Assembly: GCF_900103665.1 (NCBI RefSeq)
Contig: NZ_FNGY01000002.1
Coordinates: 124,001 to 188,000, forward strand
DNA from: Pedobacter steynii
Lineage (GTDB): Bacteria > Bacteroidota > Bacteroidia > Sphingobacteriales > Sphingobacteriaceae
Reading direction: 5' to 3'
DNA length: 64,000 bases
A program made the translations under genes and the position numbers. The notes below the pieces were generated by a model. It worked only from the letters and a program-made list of their open reading frames with translations, was not told the origin of the DNA and did not search any database. Below, piece after piece: positions 37,176-44,777 of this stretch; the stretch's first letter is position 1, and every line of letters begins with the position of its first letter.

Positions 37176-37625
37176 CTATTTATATTTTATTTTTATGGGT
37201 TCGCTAGATATCTTCACAGTGATTTTTTTTGAATCTAATTTGAAACTACGAATATTAATACTGTAACTGATATATTTAGAATTTTCAAATCTTAAGAACA
37301 TAACGCCAAAGCCGTCCTTTTCGAAAATTTCGATTTCATTAGGATCATCGTCGATTTGTTGCTTTTTGTACGAATATTTATCTACCAAATATTTTTTTGC
37401 TATTTCTAAATTAAAGTCTCCAGATTTTTTAAAATTACAACCAATAATTTTTTCATCTTTTACATCAACGATATAACCAGCCTTACTATCCATGAAAGTA
37501 TAGTAAGTTTCATTTTTTCTTAGAAACACAAAATTGTGATCTGCAAAATATTTATGCAATTTTGAAAATTCCAATTTTGAAAAAATGAATAATAGTTGAT
37601 CGATTATTTGCTCTTCATAAGTCAT
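37176..37625 (-). CDS. Immunity-protein-like hypothetical protein
   Basis: 149 aa from the ATG at 37625, preceded at 8 nt by GGAGG, an unusually strong ribosome site for this genome that decides the start over an upstream in-frame ATG at 37655. Acidic and aromatic-rich, with no signal or membrane segment; segments include DQLLFIFSKLEFSKLHKYFADHN, YYTFMDSKAGYIVDVKDEKII and EIEIFEKDGFGVMFLRFENSKY. I recognise no family. Size, composition and position directly behind a broken gene with a secreted-looking Cys-containing C-terminus recall immunity genes of polymorphic toxins, which is inference. Confidence 0.6.
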   Translation of the reverse strand: MTYEEQIIDQLLFIFSKLEFSKLHKYFADHNFVFLRKNETYYTFMDSKAGYIVDVKDEKIIGCNFKKSGDFNLEIAKKYLVDKYSYKKQQIDDDPNEIEIFEKDGFGVMFLRFENSKYISYSINIRSFKLDSKKITVKISSEPIKIKYK

Positions 37626-37645
37626 AAATTTATCCTCCAATTTAT

Positions 37646-37980
37646 TTAACACCATTTCGCACTTGTAGAGACTGTATTACTACATGGACCTGCGCTAAAT
37701 GAGCCGTTTACTAGGAAGATCTGTATTTTTTCTATTAAAACAGCTCTCAAGGCTACACTTGTTATTGTATAAGTAGGGTAGTATTTGCCTCATATGCAAT
37801 TTCTGCCATGGCTGCGTTATAGGCAGTTGTAATGGCTAGTGACGCTGCAGTTGATTGGGCGGCCGATGTACTTCCAATATTCGGCACTTGAAAACATCCA
37901 ACTCCTAAAGTTACTACTGCTGAGGCCACAAGTACACCATTTTCATACTTTGCAATTGTGAATCCTAAACCAGTAACTCA
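37646..37980 (-). pseudogene. Frameshifted gene fragment upstream of the immunity-like ORF
   Basis: From just after a stop at 37978-37980, the minus strand reads VTGLGFTIAKYENGVLVASA and on through an Ala/Gly-rich hydrophobic stretch to AYNAAMAEIAYEANTT, then stops. The adjacent frame continues TYTITSVALRAVLIEK to a C-terminus SAGPCSNTVSTSAKWC and a stop at 37646-37648. One frameshift near 37775 would join them. No start codon is visible. The next gene begins 21 bp after the stop. Product unknown; a toxin C-terminus or secreted peptide is possible. Confidence 0.45.
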
Positions 37981-38483
37981 CTTTATTTTTTCTAATATAG
38001 CAATTGTAAATAATTCCTGTAGGCTTAGATAATTTAATTATTCTAGCTGTTTTACATAGACCTATCTAAAACTCGTGTCATGTCAAATAACCGGAAGCTT
38101 TCGAACAAAAAATAGTTGAAAAGGATAAAAAGAGAGACTCTGTGGCAGTCTGTCATATGGATTTTTCGTCAAAAATGATTTATATCCCTTTATTAATGTA
38201 TCTGATAATTTAGATAAGGCTAGAGTCGTTTTTAAGCGGAAATCTTACATTTAAAAACGGTAGGTAGGAGGTGGCTACTTCAAAAGATATGATTGTCATT
38301 TTGATGAGTTTTTAAGCGGGCTAATGTAAAGGATGCATATTATAAATCTAAATTCGCTATTCTACGTAAATCCGATAGGAGATGGTTTGAGTCCTAATGG
38401 TTGCTGCCACTATAGAAAGTTTTAGAGAAAGATCTTGAGTCCATTTATCTCTTAGCCACAGCTTTTTTAAGTATAGAAAAAAA
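37981..38483. other. Degenerate DNA with short gene fragments
   Basis: No intact ORF. On the plus strand short frames such as DLYPFINVSDNLDKARVVFK (near 38178) and AYYKSKFAILRKSDRRWFES (near 38336) look protein-like but are bounded by stops; the hexamer-rich word TTTTTAAGCGG occurs twice (38229, 38309). Probably remnants of former genes; I cannot name them. Confidence 0.35.
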
Positions 38484-38541
38484 AAAAATAAAATTTCATC
38501 ACTACTGTGTAAGTTTTGTTTCTATAGTAGTGATGAAATTT
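38484..38541 (-). terminator. Terminator on the minus strand
   Basis: Perfect 16-bp stem (38491-38506 and 38526-38541) with a 19-nt loop, followed on the minus strand by a long U run. It is placed after the short ORF at 38569. Confidence 0.7.
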
Positions 38542-38568
38542 AGCTTATTTAGAAATCATTTTCGTGGA

Positions 38569-38682
38569 CTAAAATAGTTGCGATTTTCGCCGGTTTTCGA
38601 GTTCATCAAATTCGTCCATTTTCCTTTTCAAATCAGCCAACCGCTTCAAATCATCCACAAAACTCGTCGAAATTTGTACCAT
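38569..38682 (-). other. Short helical ORF (37 aa), likely the C-terminal piece of a lost gene
   Basis: ATG at 38682, reading MVQISTSFVDDLKRLADLKR and on to ENRRKSQLF: a charged, probably coiled-coil helix. The frame stays open for about 20 more codons upstream, into the att-like repeat at 38691, so it may be a gene end joined to the repeat. A terminator follows. A decayed second copy lies at 36958-37067. Family unknown. Confidence 0.4.
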
Positions 38683-38690
38683 AACTGACA

Positions 38691-38731
38691 CCAGTTTTGA
38701 AAGCAGTCTGAAAAGACTGCTTTTTTTGTTT
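38691..38731 (+). repeat. att-like direct repeat, copy 2
   Basis: Identical 41 bp to 36095-36135, without the preceding tRNA sequence beyond the CCA. It splits the island into a 2.6-kb and a 1.3-kb part. Confidence 0.85.
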
Positions 38732-38801
38732 AAGGCCTATCAGCTGATGCAAGATAAATTGTAAATCCCAATACACCATCAAGACATATTCGCTATTCTA
38801 A

Positions 38802-38832
38802 TTGTATTTACATCTTAAGGTATGTATATTTG
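38802..38832 (+). promoter_or_regulatory. Promoter of the small ORF-fic operon (TTG-N20-TATATTTG)
   Basis: TTG at 38802-38804 and TATATTTG at 38825-38832, a complete Bacteroidota promoter, 22 bp before the ATG at 38855. Confidence 0.65.
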
Positions 38833-38854
38833 TGTAATTACATAATCACTATAA

Positions 38855-39067
38855 ATGTTAATCAATAGATCTGATATTTCGGTATTACAACATCTTTCCA
38901 CTGTGAAGGAGTTGGTGCCTATTGAGGAAATTCCTGATTCGTTTAAACAAGATTTTAATAAATTTTTCTTTGGCAAAACCCTTGTCAAAGACGACCAGAA
39001 TCACCTGTTTGTTTATCCATCAGATATTAGACAATGGATTCGAGTTCTTTTTTCGACATATAAATAA
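38855..39067 (+). CDS. Small protein preceding fic, candidate antitoxin
   Basis: 70 aa, soluble, with QDFNKFFFGKTLVKD and LFVYPSDIRQWIRVLFSTY. It has its own consensus promoter and ends 10 bp before the Fic start, the layout of a two-gene toxin-antitoxin operon. It does not contain a clear [S/T]xxxE[G/N] inhibitory motif of class I Fic antitoxins (STVKEL is the nearest). Small proteins with an FxxGKTL...YxxDxxxW pattern near toxin-like genes seem familiar, but I cannot name the family. Role inferred from position. Confidence 0.65.
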   Translation: MLINRSDISVLQHLSTVKELVPIEEIPDSFKQDFNKFFFGKTLVKDDQNHLFVYPSDIRQWIRVLFSTYK

Positions 39068-39077
39068 GTTTTTTCCA

Positions 39078-39875
39078 ATGCTCTCAAATCATCTTCAACG
39101 ATTTAATAAGGCATTATCCAGTTTTAAAACTAAATTCCCCAGAGTTGCATGGTCTGAAGATTTTAAGAAGAATCTAATAAATGACTACTCTTTTTCTTCC
39201 TCTCGAATTGAAGATTCAAATTTAGAGTATGGGGATACAATTAAATTTCTAAATGATGAGTTTGTAAAAAAGGAAAACTTAACCAGTCTGCTTCAAATCA
39301 ATAATCACAAGGAGGTTTTAACAGAAATTCTTGATCGCTATGAAAATTTTGAGTTAACTGAAGAAACGATAAAAGCGATCCACAAAAACCTTATGGGCTC
39401 AGAACTTTCCTGGAATGGTAACTTTAAACCGGAGCTAGTAGGTAACTATCGAAATTACCAGGTTATCGGTTATAGAGAGCCGTTCTATAGAAATAGAGAA
39501 TATAATCCTCATTATAATTTAGAAATCATTATGGCCACATATATTGATTTTTTTCAAAGAGCTTTCAATAATATTGATAATTCCAATGATGAAACACATT
39601 TGATCACTGCGCTTGCTTATTTTCATAATAAATTCTTAAATGACATCCACCCGTTTGCTGATGGAAATGGAAGGGTTTGCAGAATTATAATGGGAACGGT
39701 GATGATGAAAAATGGCTGTCCGCCAGTATTTGCCCAAGTGTTGGATAATACGGATATGGAGCAGTATATTAATACAATTATTGAATGCGAAAAAGAAAAC
39801 TCGAATAAAGCTTTTGTAGACTTTTTAGCAAACGGTATGTCAGATTATCTCGAAAATAAACTGATCACGAATTAA
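39078..39875 (+). CDS. Fic-domain protein (AMPylator-type)
   Basis: 265 aa from the ATG at 39078, just after the small ORF; the frame is open further upstream but overlaps that ORF. The N-terminal helix carries SSRIED (Ser41...Glu45), a variant of the [S/T]xxxE[G/N] autoinhibitory motif in the class II position, with Asp replacing Gly/Asn. The core has GNYRNYQVIGYRE (flap region) and the full catalytic loop HPFADGNGRVCR (His191-Arg199). Expected to transfer AMP to target proteins. It lies in the tRNA-His island behind a possible antitoxin. Confidence 0.88.
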   Translation: MLSNHLQRFNKALSSFKTKFPRVAWSEDFKKNLINDYSFSSSRIEDSNLEYGDTIKFLNDEFVKKENLTSLLQINNHKEVLTEILDRYENFELTEETIKAIHKNLMGSELSWNGNFKPELVGNYRNYQVIGYREPFYRNREYNPHYNLEIIMATYIDFFQRAFNNIDNSNDETHLITALAYFHNKFLNDIHPFADGNGRVCRIIMGTVMMKNGCPPVFAQVLDNTDMEQYINTIIECEKENSNKAFVDFLANGMSDYLENKLITN

Positions 39876-39900
39876 AGATTGTGTATTTCCATATTTGTGT

Positions 39901-39969
39901 TTTTTTAGTCGTTAGCGCATTGGTTTGTAGTACCGAGGGTTTTGGGTTCGAGCCCCATATTCCATCCCA
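39901..39969 (+). pseudogene. Decayed tRNA-His copy
   Basis: Matches the intact tRNA from the end of its acceptor 5' strand to the CCA, with a deletion in the D arm and point changes; the anticodon reads GTA instead of GTG and the 5' acceptor strand is not restored. It is followed by att-like repeat copy 3. Probably the displaced 3' part of the original tRNA left by integration. Confidence 0.75.
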
Positions 39970-40007
39970 GTTTTGAAAGCAGTCTGAAAAGACTGCTTTT
40001 TTTGTTT
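39967..40007 (+). repeat. att-like direct repeat, copy 3
   Basis: Identical 41 bp to copies 1 and 2, at the right end of the island. Confidence 0.85.
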
Positions 40008-40065
40008 CCAGGCAGTTCGTGTCACGGCGTAAATCGGATCAGCGGAATCTCCTGTTGTACGTAAC

Positions 40066-41220
40066 CTATAGCATGGTCTTTTTTAGAATCTCCTCTATTT
40101 CTTCATTATTCCCCTGGGTTCTTAACAACACTTTTCCATCAGGACCAATCAAGATTTTTGTAGGATAGGATTTGATAGAAAATAGGCTGATAAGGTCTTG
40201 TCTGTTTTTTGTAATGGCTTCATTGTTTAAGATATTGATCCAGGGAATATCATCATCCTTAATTGCTTTGAGCCAATCCTGTCTTGGGTTTTTTCCCCTT
40301 TCCAATGCAATAGCAATAATTTCAAAACCTTTGTCTTTATAGCTTGCATAGAGCTTTTTAAGTTTCGGATGACCTTCCCGGCAGGGAACACACCATGAGC
40401 CCCAAAAGTCTAACAACACATATTTGCCTCGAAAGGCAGCTATATGAATAAGGCTGTCTTTTCCATTTACCTTGAAACTTTTGACCGTCGTACCAAGACC
40501 AGAGTCAGTAAGTTCATGATATCTCTTCTGAATGTCGCGGCCATACACACCGTTTTTGATCGTTCTTGGTAAAGCGGCGATTGCTTTACCAAGAAACTCC
40601 TCGTTTGTGGTAAATGGGAGGGCCTCATAAACATCAAACGCACGGAGAAGTGAGGTGGGGTTCTCTTTTACCAGTTGTGCATAGGCATCTGTATTGGTAA
40701 TGCTATGTTGTAAACGGATGGAATCTATATGTTTAGCTTTCAGGGTATCTCCAATATTTTTTAGGGCAATGGTTTCTTTAAAAGCCTTTTCTTCTTGAAG
40801 TAATGTAGATTTATTGTTGAGGTAGTAGCTTGTCTGCAATTGGTTATCTAAGCCTCCGGTAATGATCGAAATTGGCCATTCTGCATAATTAGCCTCTATC
40901 TTTACCGGAACTTGTGGCGTAATGAAAAATTGGATGACGGGGGCATAGGAAGTAAAATGGCTGATTTTGTCTGTTATTCTTTTGCCGGGATCTCGGGTAA
41001 TTAGTCGGGCCACCAAAGGTTCATTGATGTCAAGTATGAATTCAAAATTACCTGCGGTTACGATTGCCGAGTCTTTGATGAGCTTAGGGCCATTCAAAAT
41101 ACTCAAGTATATTTTAGCTTGTGTATACCCTTTGATAGATCCGGAAACCTTAGTGGTTTGTGCATACAGGCTACACGTGGCAAAAAATAAGAAAGTGAGA
41201 ACCAGCAATTTTTTCATCAT
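40066..41220 (-). CDS. TlpA-like thiol-disulfide oxidoreductase with DUF4369-like N-terminus
   Basis: 384 aa from the ATG at 41220, which gives a clean signal peptide (MMKKLLVLTFLFFATCSLYAQ); a longer reading from 41283 would bury it. The N-terminal domain (VSGSIKGYTQAKIYLSI, DSAIVTAGNFEFILDI) is the DUF4369-like beta domain common in Bacteroidota. The C-terminal thioredoxin fold has LLDFWGSWCVPCREGHPKL (redox Cys about 277 and 280), the cis-Pro loop IKSYPTKILIGPDG, and normal length. Periplasmic reductant or cytochrome-maturation-like role; no partner nearby. First gene right of the island. Confidence 0.9.
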   Translation of the reverse strand: MMKKLLVLTFLFFATCSLYAQTTKVSGSIKGYTQAKIYLSILNGPKLIKDSAIVTAGNFEFILDINEPLVARLITRDPGKRITDKISHFTSYAPVIQFFITPQVPVKIEANYAEWPISIITGGLDNQLQTSYYLNNKSTLLQEEKAFKETIALKNIGDTLKAKHIDSIRLQHSITNTDAYAQLVKENPTSLLRAFDVYEALPFTTNEEFLGKAIAALPRTIKNGVYGRDIQKRYHELTDSGLGTTVKSFKVNGKDSLIHIAAFRGKYVLLDFWGSWCVPCREGHPKLKKLYASYKDKGFEIIAIALERGKNPRQDWLKAIKDDDIPWINILNNEAITKNRQDLISLFSIKSYPTKILIGPDGKVLLRTQGNNEEIEEILKKTML

Positions 41221-41583
41221 TAACAAGTTAACGGTCCGATTTTTTTGTAGGTATAAATTTATGAGTAATTGTTTAATATCCAAATGCTTAGCGTTTCAGT
41301 ATGAAATTACAGGCTACCTGGAGAAGTGAAGACAAAGGACAATTGGGAAGAATGGGTGTTATTTATATGCTAGGCATGGCAATTGGCGATAAATGTCATG
41401 CAGGCTTTCATTAGATCAAGTGGAAACGTATTAATCAAGCAGAATTTTTGGGGATCAAAAGTATGCCGAATATGCGGACAGCATCGGACAAATGTACCAG
41501 AATGATGGCATAAGCCCTGTTGTGAAACAGAGCTTATGGTAATAATGATTTGTTCGTTTAAGGTTTGTTGCCTTTTTCTAAAC
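41221..41583. other. Intergenic region with possible gene remnant
   Basis: On the plus strand, MKLQATWRSEDKGQLGRMGV starts at 41301 and stops at 41413-41415. A later frame reads FGDQKYAEYADSIGQMYQND, ending VVKQSLW and a stop near 41540. These look like two ends of one decayed protein. Family not identified. Confidence 0.3.
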
Positions 41584-42177
41584 CTAAGCTTTTTTAAATT
41601 CGCTGTTGATCTCCAGGCGCACGGTTTCCATATCTGCATTGATCACTGCTTTTACAGCAGATGGTACTGATTCTCCAATCACAGCTTCAATAGCTACTAA
41701 ATCTGCTTCATTAGTAACAATCAGCGCAAATGTAAGCTCATCCCCAAAGGTCATGTTGAACTTTAGCTTCTGGTTGTCCCGCTCGATAAATTTCTGAAAT
41801 TCGTAACTGCCATTCAGGGCATAGAATTGATCTCTTACTGCATGAAATATCAGTTCTGCCTCTATGTTTATACCATTGATGATGACATTGGCAGGAGCCA
41901 GGGCAGCTTTAAGACCAGCAGGATAATCTTTTCTTTCCTGAATTTTATATACTTCCTCTAACAGTTCTTCGCTATACAGGATTTCTTTTTCGTCTCTAAT
42001 GAAAATTGAGGCTGGATTTCCATTGTTTTCAGGTTGCTGCTTTAGTCTTATTGATGCATTGCCATCAATAATGGCAGATTCATCAGGTGTTAGTTGTTTA
42101 ACTTTGGAGCCAATGATGGCCTTTTGCAGCACATCTACAAGATATTCCAGTGCTGCGTATTGTTTAATTTCAGACAT
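41584..42177 (-). CDS. Hypothetical protein downstream of the M48 gene
   Basis: 197 aa from the ATG at 42177, chosen because a -7 box (TATCTTTG, minus strand, 42203-42196) lies 19 bp upstream, excluding the longer reading from 42306. Cytosolic, alpha/beta, with SEIKQYAALEYLVDVLQKA, AIIDGNASIRLKQQPENN and YALNGSYEFQKFIERDNQKLKF. I recognise no domain. Same strand as M48, Y RNAs and rsr, but with its own promoter. Function unknown. Confidence 0.65.
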   Translation of the reverse strand: MSEIKQYAALEYLVDVLQKAIIGSKVKQLTPDESAIIDGNASIRLKQQPENNGNPASIFIRDEKEILYSEELLEEVYKIQERKDYPAGLKAALAPANVIINGINIEAELIFHAVRDQFYALNGSYEFQKFIERDNQKLKFNMTFGDELTFALIVTNEADLVAIEAVIGESVPSAVKAVINADMETVRLEINSEFKKA

Positions 42178-42195
42178 TATATTAAAAAATTTTTG

Positions 42196-42203
42196 CAAAG
42201 ATA
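42196..42203 (-). promoter_or_regulatory. -7 box (TATCTTTG) of the hypothetical gene at 41584
   Basis: Perfect TAnnTTTG on the minus strand, 19 bp before the ATG at 42177; decides the start. Confidence 0.5.
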
Positions 42204-42389
42204 CAGGTTCAAAACTTTGTGGTACCCCTAACGTGTAAAATACTTTGCATTTGTTAATGATAAGCCCGCCATCAATTAATGCTGATTGTATGAAACCGGA
42301 AACCATTGCGGTATTAACGAATGACCCAAGACGATAATGAACAGGTCTATGACCTGCAGAACAGCGGTTGGGTATAGAAAAACTGCACT

Positions 42390-44480
42390 TTAAGCCGGTT
42401 GTAAGGTTGTTTTGAGAGGAAAAAGCGTCACCTGGTATTGAAGTAGGTCCTTTTTACAGTTATAGCAGGTGATATAATAAATAGATTGAAAGGCGGTTAA
42501 AACATTAGAAAAATCAGTTAATTCGTCATTCAGATAGACATTGTTTTCAAAATAAACGGAAGCGGTTAAAAGATATTTCTCAAACATTTTGATTTGCTCC
42601 TCCGACATGTTCGCATGATGAGCAGGACTTTCCAATATCAGTTTGATCTGCTGCTTAAGTAGGGTCTCTGTTGCCTTAAACGTAACCATCTTCTCCTGAA
42701 TTTCGGTAAAGGGGGTTTCTACGATCATGAATGAACTGCTGGTGGAAACGTCCACATAAACATCCTGACATGAAAATGTGAGTTCGGCAACCTCCATAAA
42801 CGACTTGTATTTTTCTGTCCACTCGTCAGTTTTACCGGCTTGCTGAGCAAGCCCTTTAAAATAATTGAATATCAGGAGCGCCCTTTTGTCGACTTTCTCT
42901 TTCAGTTCTTCCTTTTGTTTTTCCAGAATCCGGATCAGGTACGCACAATCTGTATGCTGATAACTTGTTCCATCATAGGAAAAGTCCTTAATTTCCGGGT
43001 ATTGTAATTTGACGTCGTTAAGAAGGTTAAGGTCATATTCCAGTAGGTCCAACTCGAAGATGTCAGAGAGTCCTTCATCATTGAATAATTCCTGATGATT
43101 TAAATTCAGGTCGCCCGGTTCCTCAAATAATTTCTGATCAAATTTATAATAAGGCAGTCTTTCGTCATAATATTCATGATATCTTTCGTCAAAGAAAATC
43201 TCCGATGATTGATCCATAAAGTCTTGCCTGAATTGTTCGAAATCGGAAATTAACGGAGCTGTTGTGTCAATAAAATGATGATCATATATTTTTGATGTCA
43301 GCATCTCCTCTAATTTCTCCCGTTGAGCCAGGAGTTGAATGGTAGGTTCTTCAGGATCAATTGTATTTGATACAGAGAATGCCCCTATTCTGGCAATCCG
43401 CTCTTCAGTGCTTGGATGAGAGGCCCATTTATCTGTAAGCGCAAGTTTGCTCCTGCGTAATTTCCAGGTCTGATCCGGGGTGATTTCCGGCAAACCATTT
43501 TTAATGGCTATTTTTCTCTGCCAGGCGAGATGATTCATCACAAAATAATGTTGTGGGTATATGTTTAAAGGCCTTGAACCTTCACTTACCTTGTTTTCGT
43601 GGTAGCTATGGACAATACTTAAGGAAGTTTCCGCAAGCTCCATACGCAGGAAAGAACGGATTAGGGCTGAGGGGCCGGCCAAACTTGCCGCAACGGCATC
43701 AGCATGAAATTCCATTTCTCTTGACAAAGCATAGTAATTGGCATTCATCTGCTGGTATACCTGCTTCAATATACTTTGCATGGCTTTAATAATTCCGGAA
43801 GCCAGTAATCCGGGGATTTTGAAATATGAAAAACCATCTCCCCAGTTTTCAATTGTTCTGTTGAAATTCTCATTGTCATACAATAGGTTATGAAGAACTT
43901 TGTTTGCGCTGTGTACATAGCTGCCAATTCGCATGCTCCGCTGAGAAAAGTGTCCAAATTCATGTGCCAGAACCGCCTTTAGTTCTTCTCTTGAATGTGT
44001 GTTTAATATTCCCATACCGATCTGTAAGTTCATTCTTACATGGAAAAACATACTGAGAAACAAGGAATCATAAAATACGCCTGCATTAACTTCAGGAGAG
44101 AGGTACACCTTCTTTGGAGGATCAGTTTTTAGCTCAGCCACAATTTCCTTAATCATCACAAATAATTCAGGTTCGTTCTCCGCTTTAATTTCAACCAAAA
44201 GTGGCTTGACCTGTTCAGAGCCCTTAAAAATGAACTTGATGACGAATATCAATACGATAATTCCTGTTGAGACTAAGCTGAGTCCAAGAAGGCCTGTAAG
44301 CCAGGAGGAATCAGCACCGATCAGGGCTGCCCCCAGGTATCCGCATAATATGGTGAGACCAATCGCAAAGATGACCAGAAGAATATAAGTAAAAACAAAG
44401 AGGACGATTGAGGCAAGGGCACGTATGGCCATTTTTTGAAATTCGGATGAGGCTTTGAGGGCGTCTTTATTCATCGGCAT
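42390..44480 (-). CDS. M48-family membrane metallopeptidase with long C-terminal extension
   Basis: 696 aa. Two N-terminal spans (about 21-52 and 62-86) precede the zinc peptidase core: ELKAVLAHEFGHFSQRS (HEFGH at 173-177) and a downstream EMEFHADAVAASL supplying the third ligand. HtpX/Ste24-like enzymes cleave membrane or membrane-associated proteins. Here about 370 residues follow the core, acidic and aromatic-rich, with FFDERYHEYYDERLPYYKFD, much longer than HtpX. It is the gene after the two Y RNAs on the same strand, which may be chance or a functional link. Confidence 0.85.
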   Translation of the reverse strand: MPMNKDALKASSEFQKMAIRALASIVLFVFTYILLVIFAIGLTILCGYLGAALIGADSSWLTGLLGLSLVSTGIIVLIFVIKFIFKGSEQVKPLLVEIKAENEPELFVMIKEIVAELKTDPPKKVYLSPEVNAGVFYDSLFLSMFFHVRMNLQIGMGILNTHSREELKAVLAHEFGHFSQRSMRIGSYVHSANKVLHNLLYDNENFNRTIENWGDGFSYFKIPGLLASGIIKAMQSILKQVYQQMNANYYALSREMEFHADAVAASLAGPSALIRSFLRMELAETSLSIVHSYHENKVSEGSRPLNIYPQHYFVMNHLAWQRKIAIKNGLPEITPDQTWKLRRSKLALTDKWASHPSTEERIARIGAFSVSNTIDPEEPTIQLLAQREKLEEMLTSKIYDHHFIDTTAPLISDFEQFRQDFMDQSSEIFFDERYHEYYDERLPYYKFDQKLFEEPGDLNLNHQELFNDEGLSDIFELDLLEYDLNLLNDVKLQYPEIKDFSYDGTSYQHTDCAYLIRILEKQKEELKEKVDKRALLIFNYFKGLAQQAGKTDEWTEKYKSFMEVAELTFSCQDVYVDVSTSSSFMIVETPFTEIQEKMVTFKATETLLKQQIKLILESPAHHANMSEEQIKMFEKYLLTASVYFENNVYLNDELTDFSNVLTAFQSIYYITCYNCKKDLLQYQVTLFPLKTTLQPA

Positions 44481-44588
44481 TATTTTTTATTATGGTGATG
44501 TCTTTTTTATCTTCATCAAAAGTAACGGGAGTTTTCTTAAGATTAATAATTTTCAGGAAGTTTTCCAGGGATTCCTAAAGCACAACGC

Positions 44589-44622
44589 AGTTGAGGTTAT
44601 GGGACGTCTCAACTGACGCTGT
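44589..44622 (-). other. Hairpin downstream of Y RNA 1
   Basis: On the minus strand CAGTTGAG / CTCAACTG, 8 bp plus flanking G-C pairs. It starts about 20 nt after the Y RNA 1 3' end. An analogous TTGAGG / CCTCAG hairpin follows Y RNA 2 at 44778-44810. Confidence 0.4.
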
Positions 44623-44637
44623 ACATCAGGGTGTATT

Positions 44638-44710
44638 AAAAGAAGGGTAACAAGCGATAAGTGACTATTTTTCTTGGACGAAGTAACACTTATCTACGAC
44701 ACCTTCTTTT
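44638..44710 (-). ncRNA. Putative Y RNA 1 (bare stem-loop form)
   Basis: 73 nt on the minus strand. The ends pair (AAAAGAAGG / CCTTCTTTT), then a bulged segment with GTCGTAG on the 5' side and GCTTGTTAC on the 3' side, then GATAAGTG / CACTTATC, closed by an A-rich 23-nt loop. The bulged segment approximates the Ro60-binding consensus of bacterial Y RNAs (GNCGAAG opposite CUUGAC). It shares over 40 identical nt of 5' strand and flank with Y RNA 2. It lies downstream of the Ro60 gene on its strand. Assigned by structure, position and homology between copies; no search was run. Confidence 0.7.
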
Positions 44711-44750
44711 AGGTTCTTATATATAGGGTATCTCTATGTTTCCATACTGT
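44711..44750 (-). repeat. Duplicated vestige of the rsr 3' end before Y RNA 1
   Basis: The minus strand reads AACAGTATGGAAACATAG before Y RNA 1, matching CACAGCATAGAAATATAG, the last six codons of rsr before Y RNA 2. Translated in the rsr frame it gives NSMET-stop against HSIEI-stop. The following about 20 bp to the RNA 5' end are also conserved, so gene end and RNA were duplicated together. Confidence 0.6.
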
Positions 44751-44777
44751 TCTATTTTTCTTTAAGGGTTTGCTATT

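Larger units (their letters stand above)
36021..40007. mobile_element. Accessory island at tRNA-His bounded by repeats
   Basis: A 41-bp block (tRNA CCA end through its terminator) is present without mismatch at 36095-36135, 38691-38731 and 39967-40007. The first and last copies also share about 65 bp of tRNA sequence, diverged in the last. Between them the DNA is AT-rich, with a PKD lipoprotein, an immunity-like ORF, a frameshifted gene, gene fragments and a Fic module. There is no integrase, so this is a remnant, probably of at least two successive insertions. Boundaries are inferred from the repeats. Confidence 0.6.

Noticed and set aside
38922..39077. 52-residue N-terminal extension of the Fic protein
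   Set aside because: It overlaps the small upstream ORF in another frame. That ORF has a consensus promoter and the ATG at 39078 directly follows its stop.
39901..39969. Second functional tRNA gene
   Set aside because: The 5' acceptor strand is missing, the D arm is shortened and the anticodon is changed, so no cloverleaf can form.
41370..41639. 89-codon open frame on the minus strand
   Set aside because: It overlaps the end of the hypothetical gene at 41584, starts without any ribosome site, and has no protein-like features.
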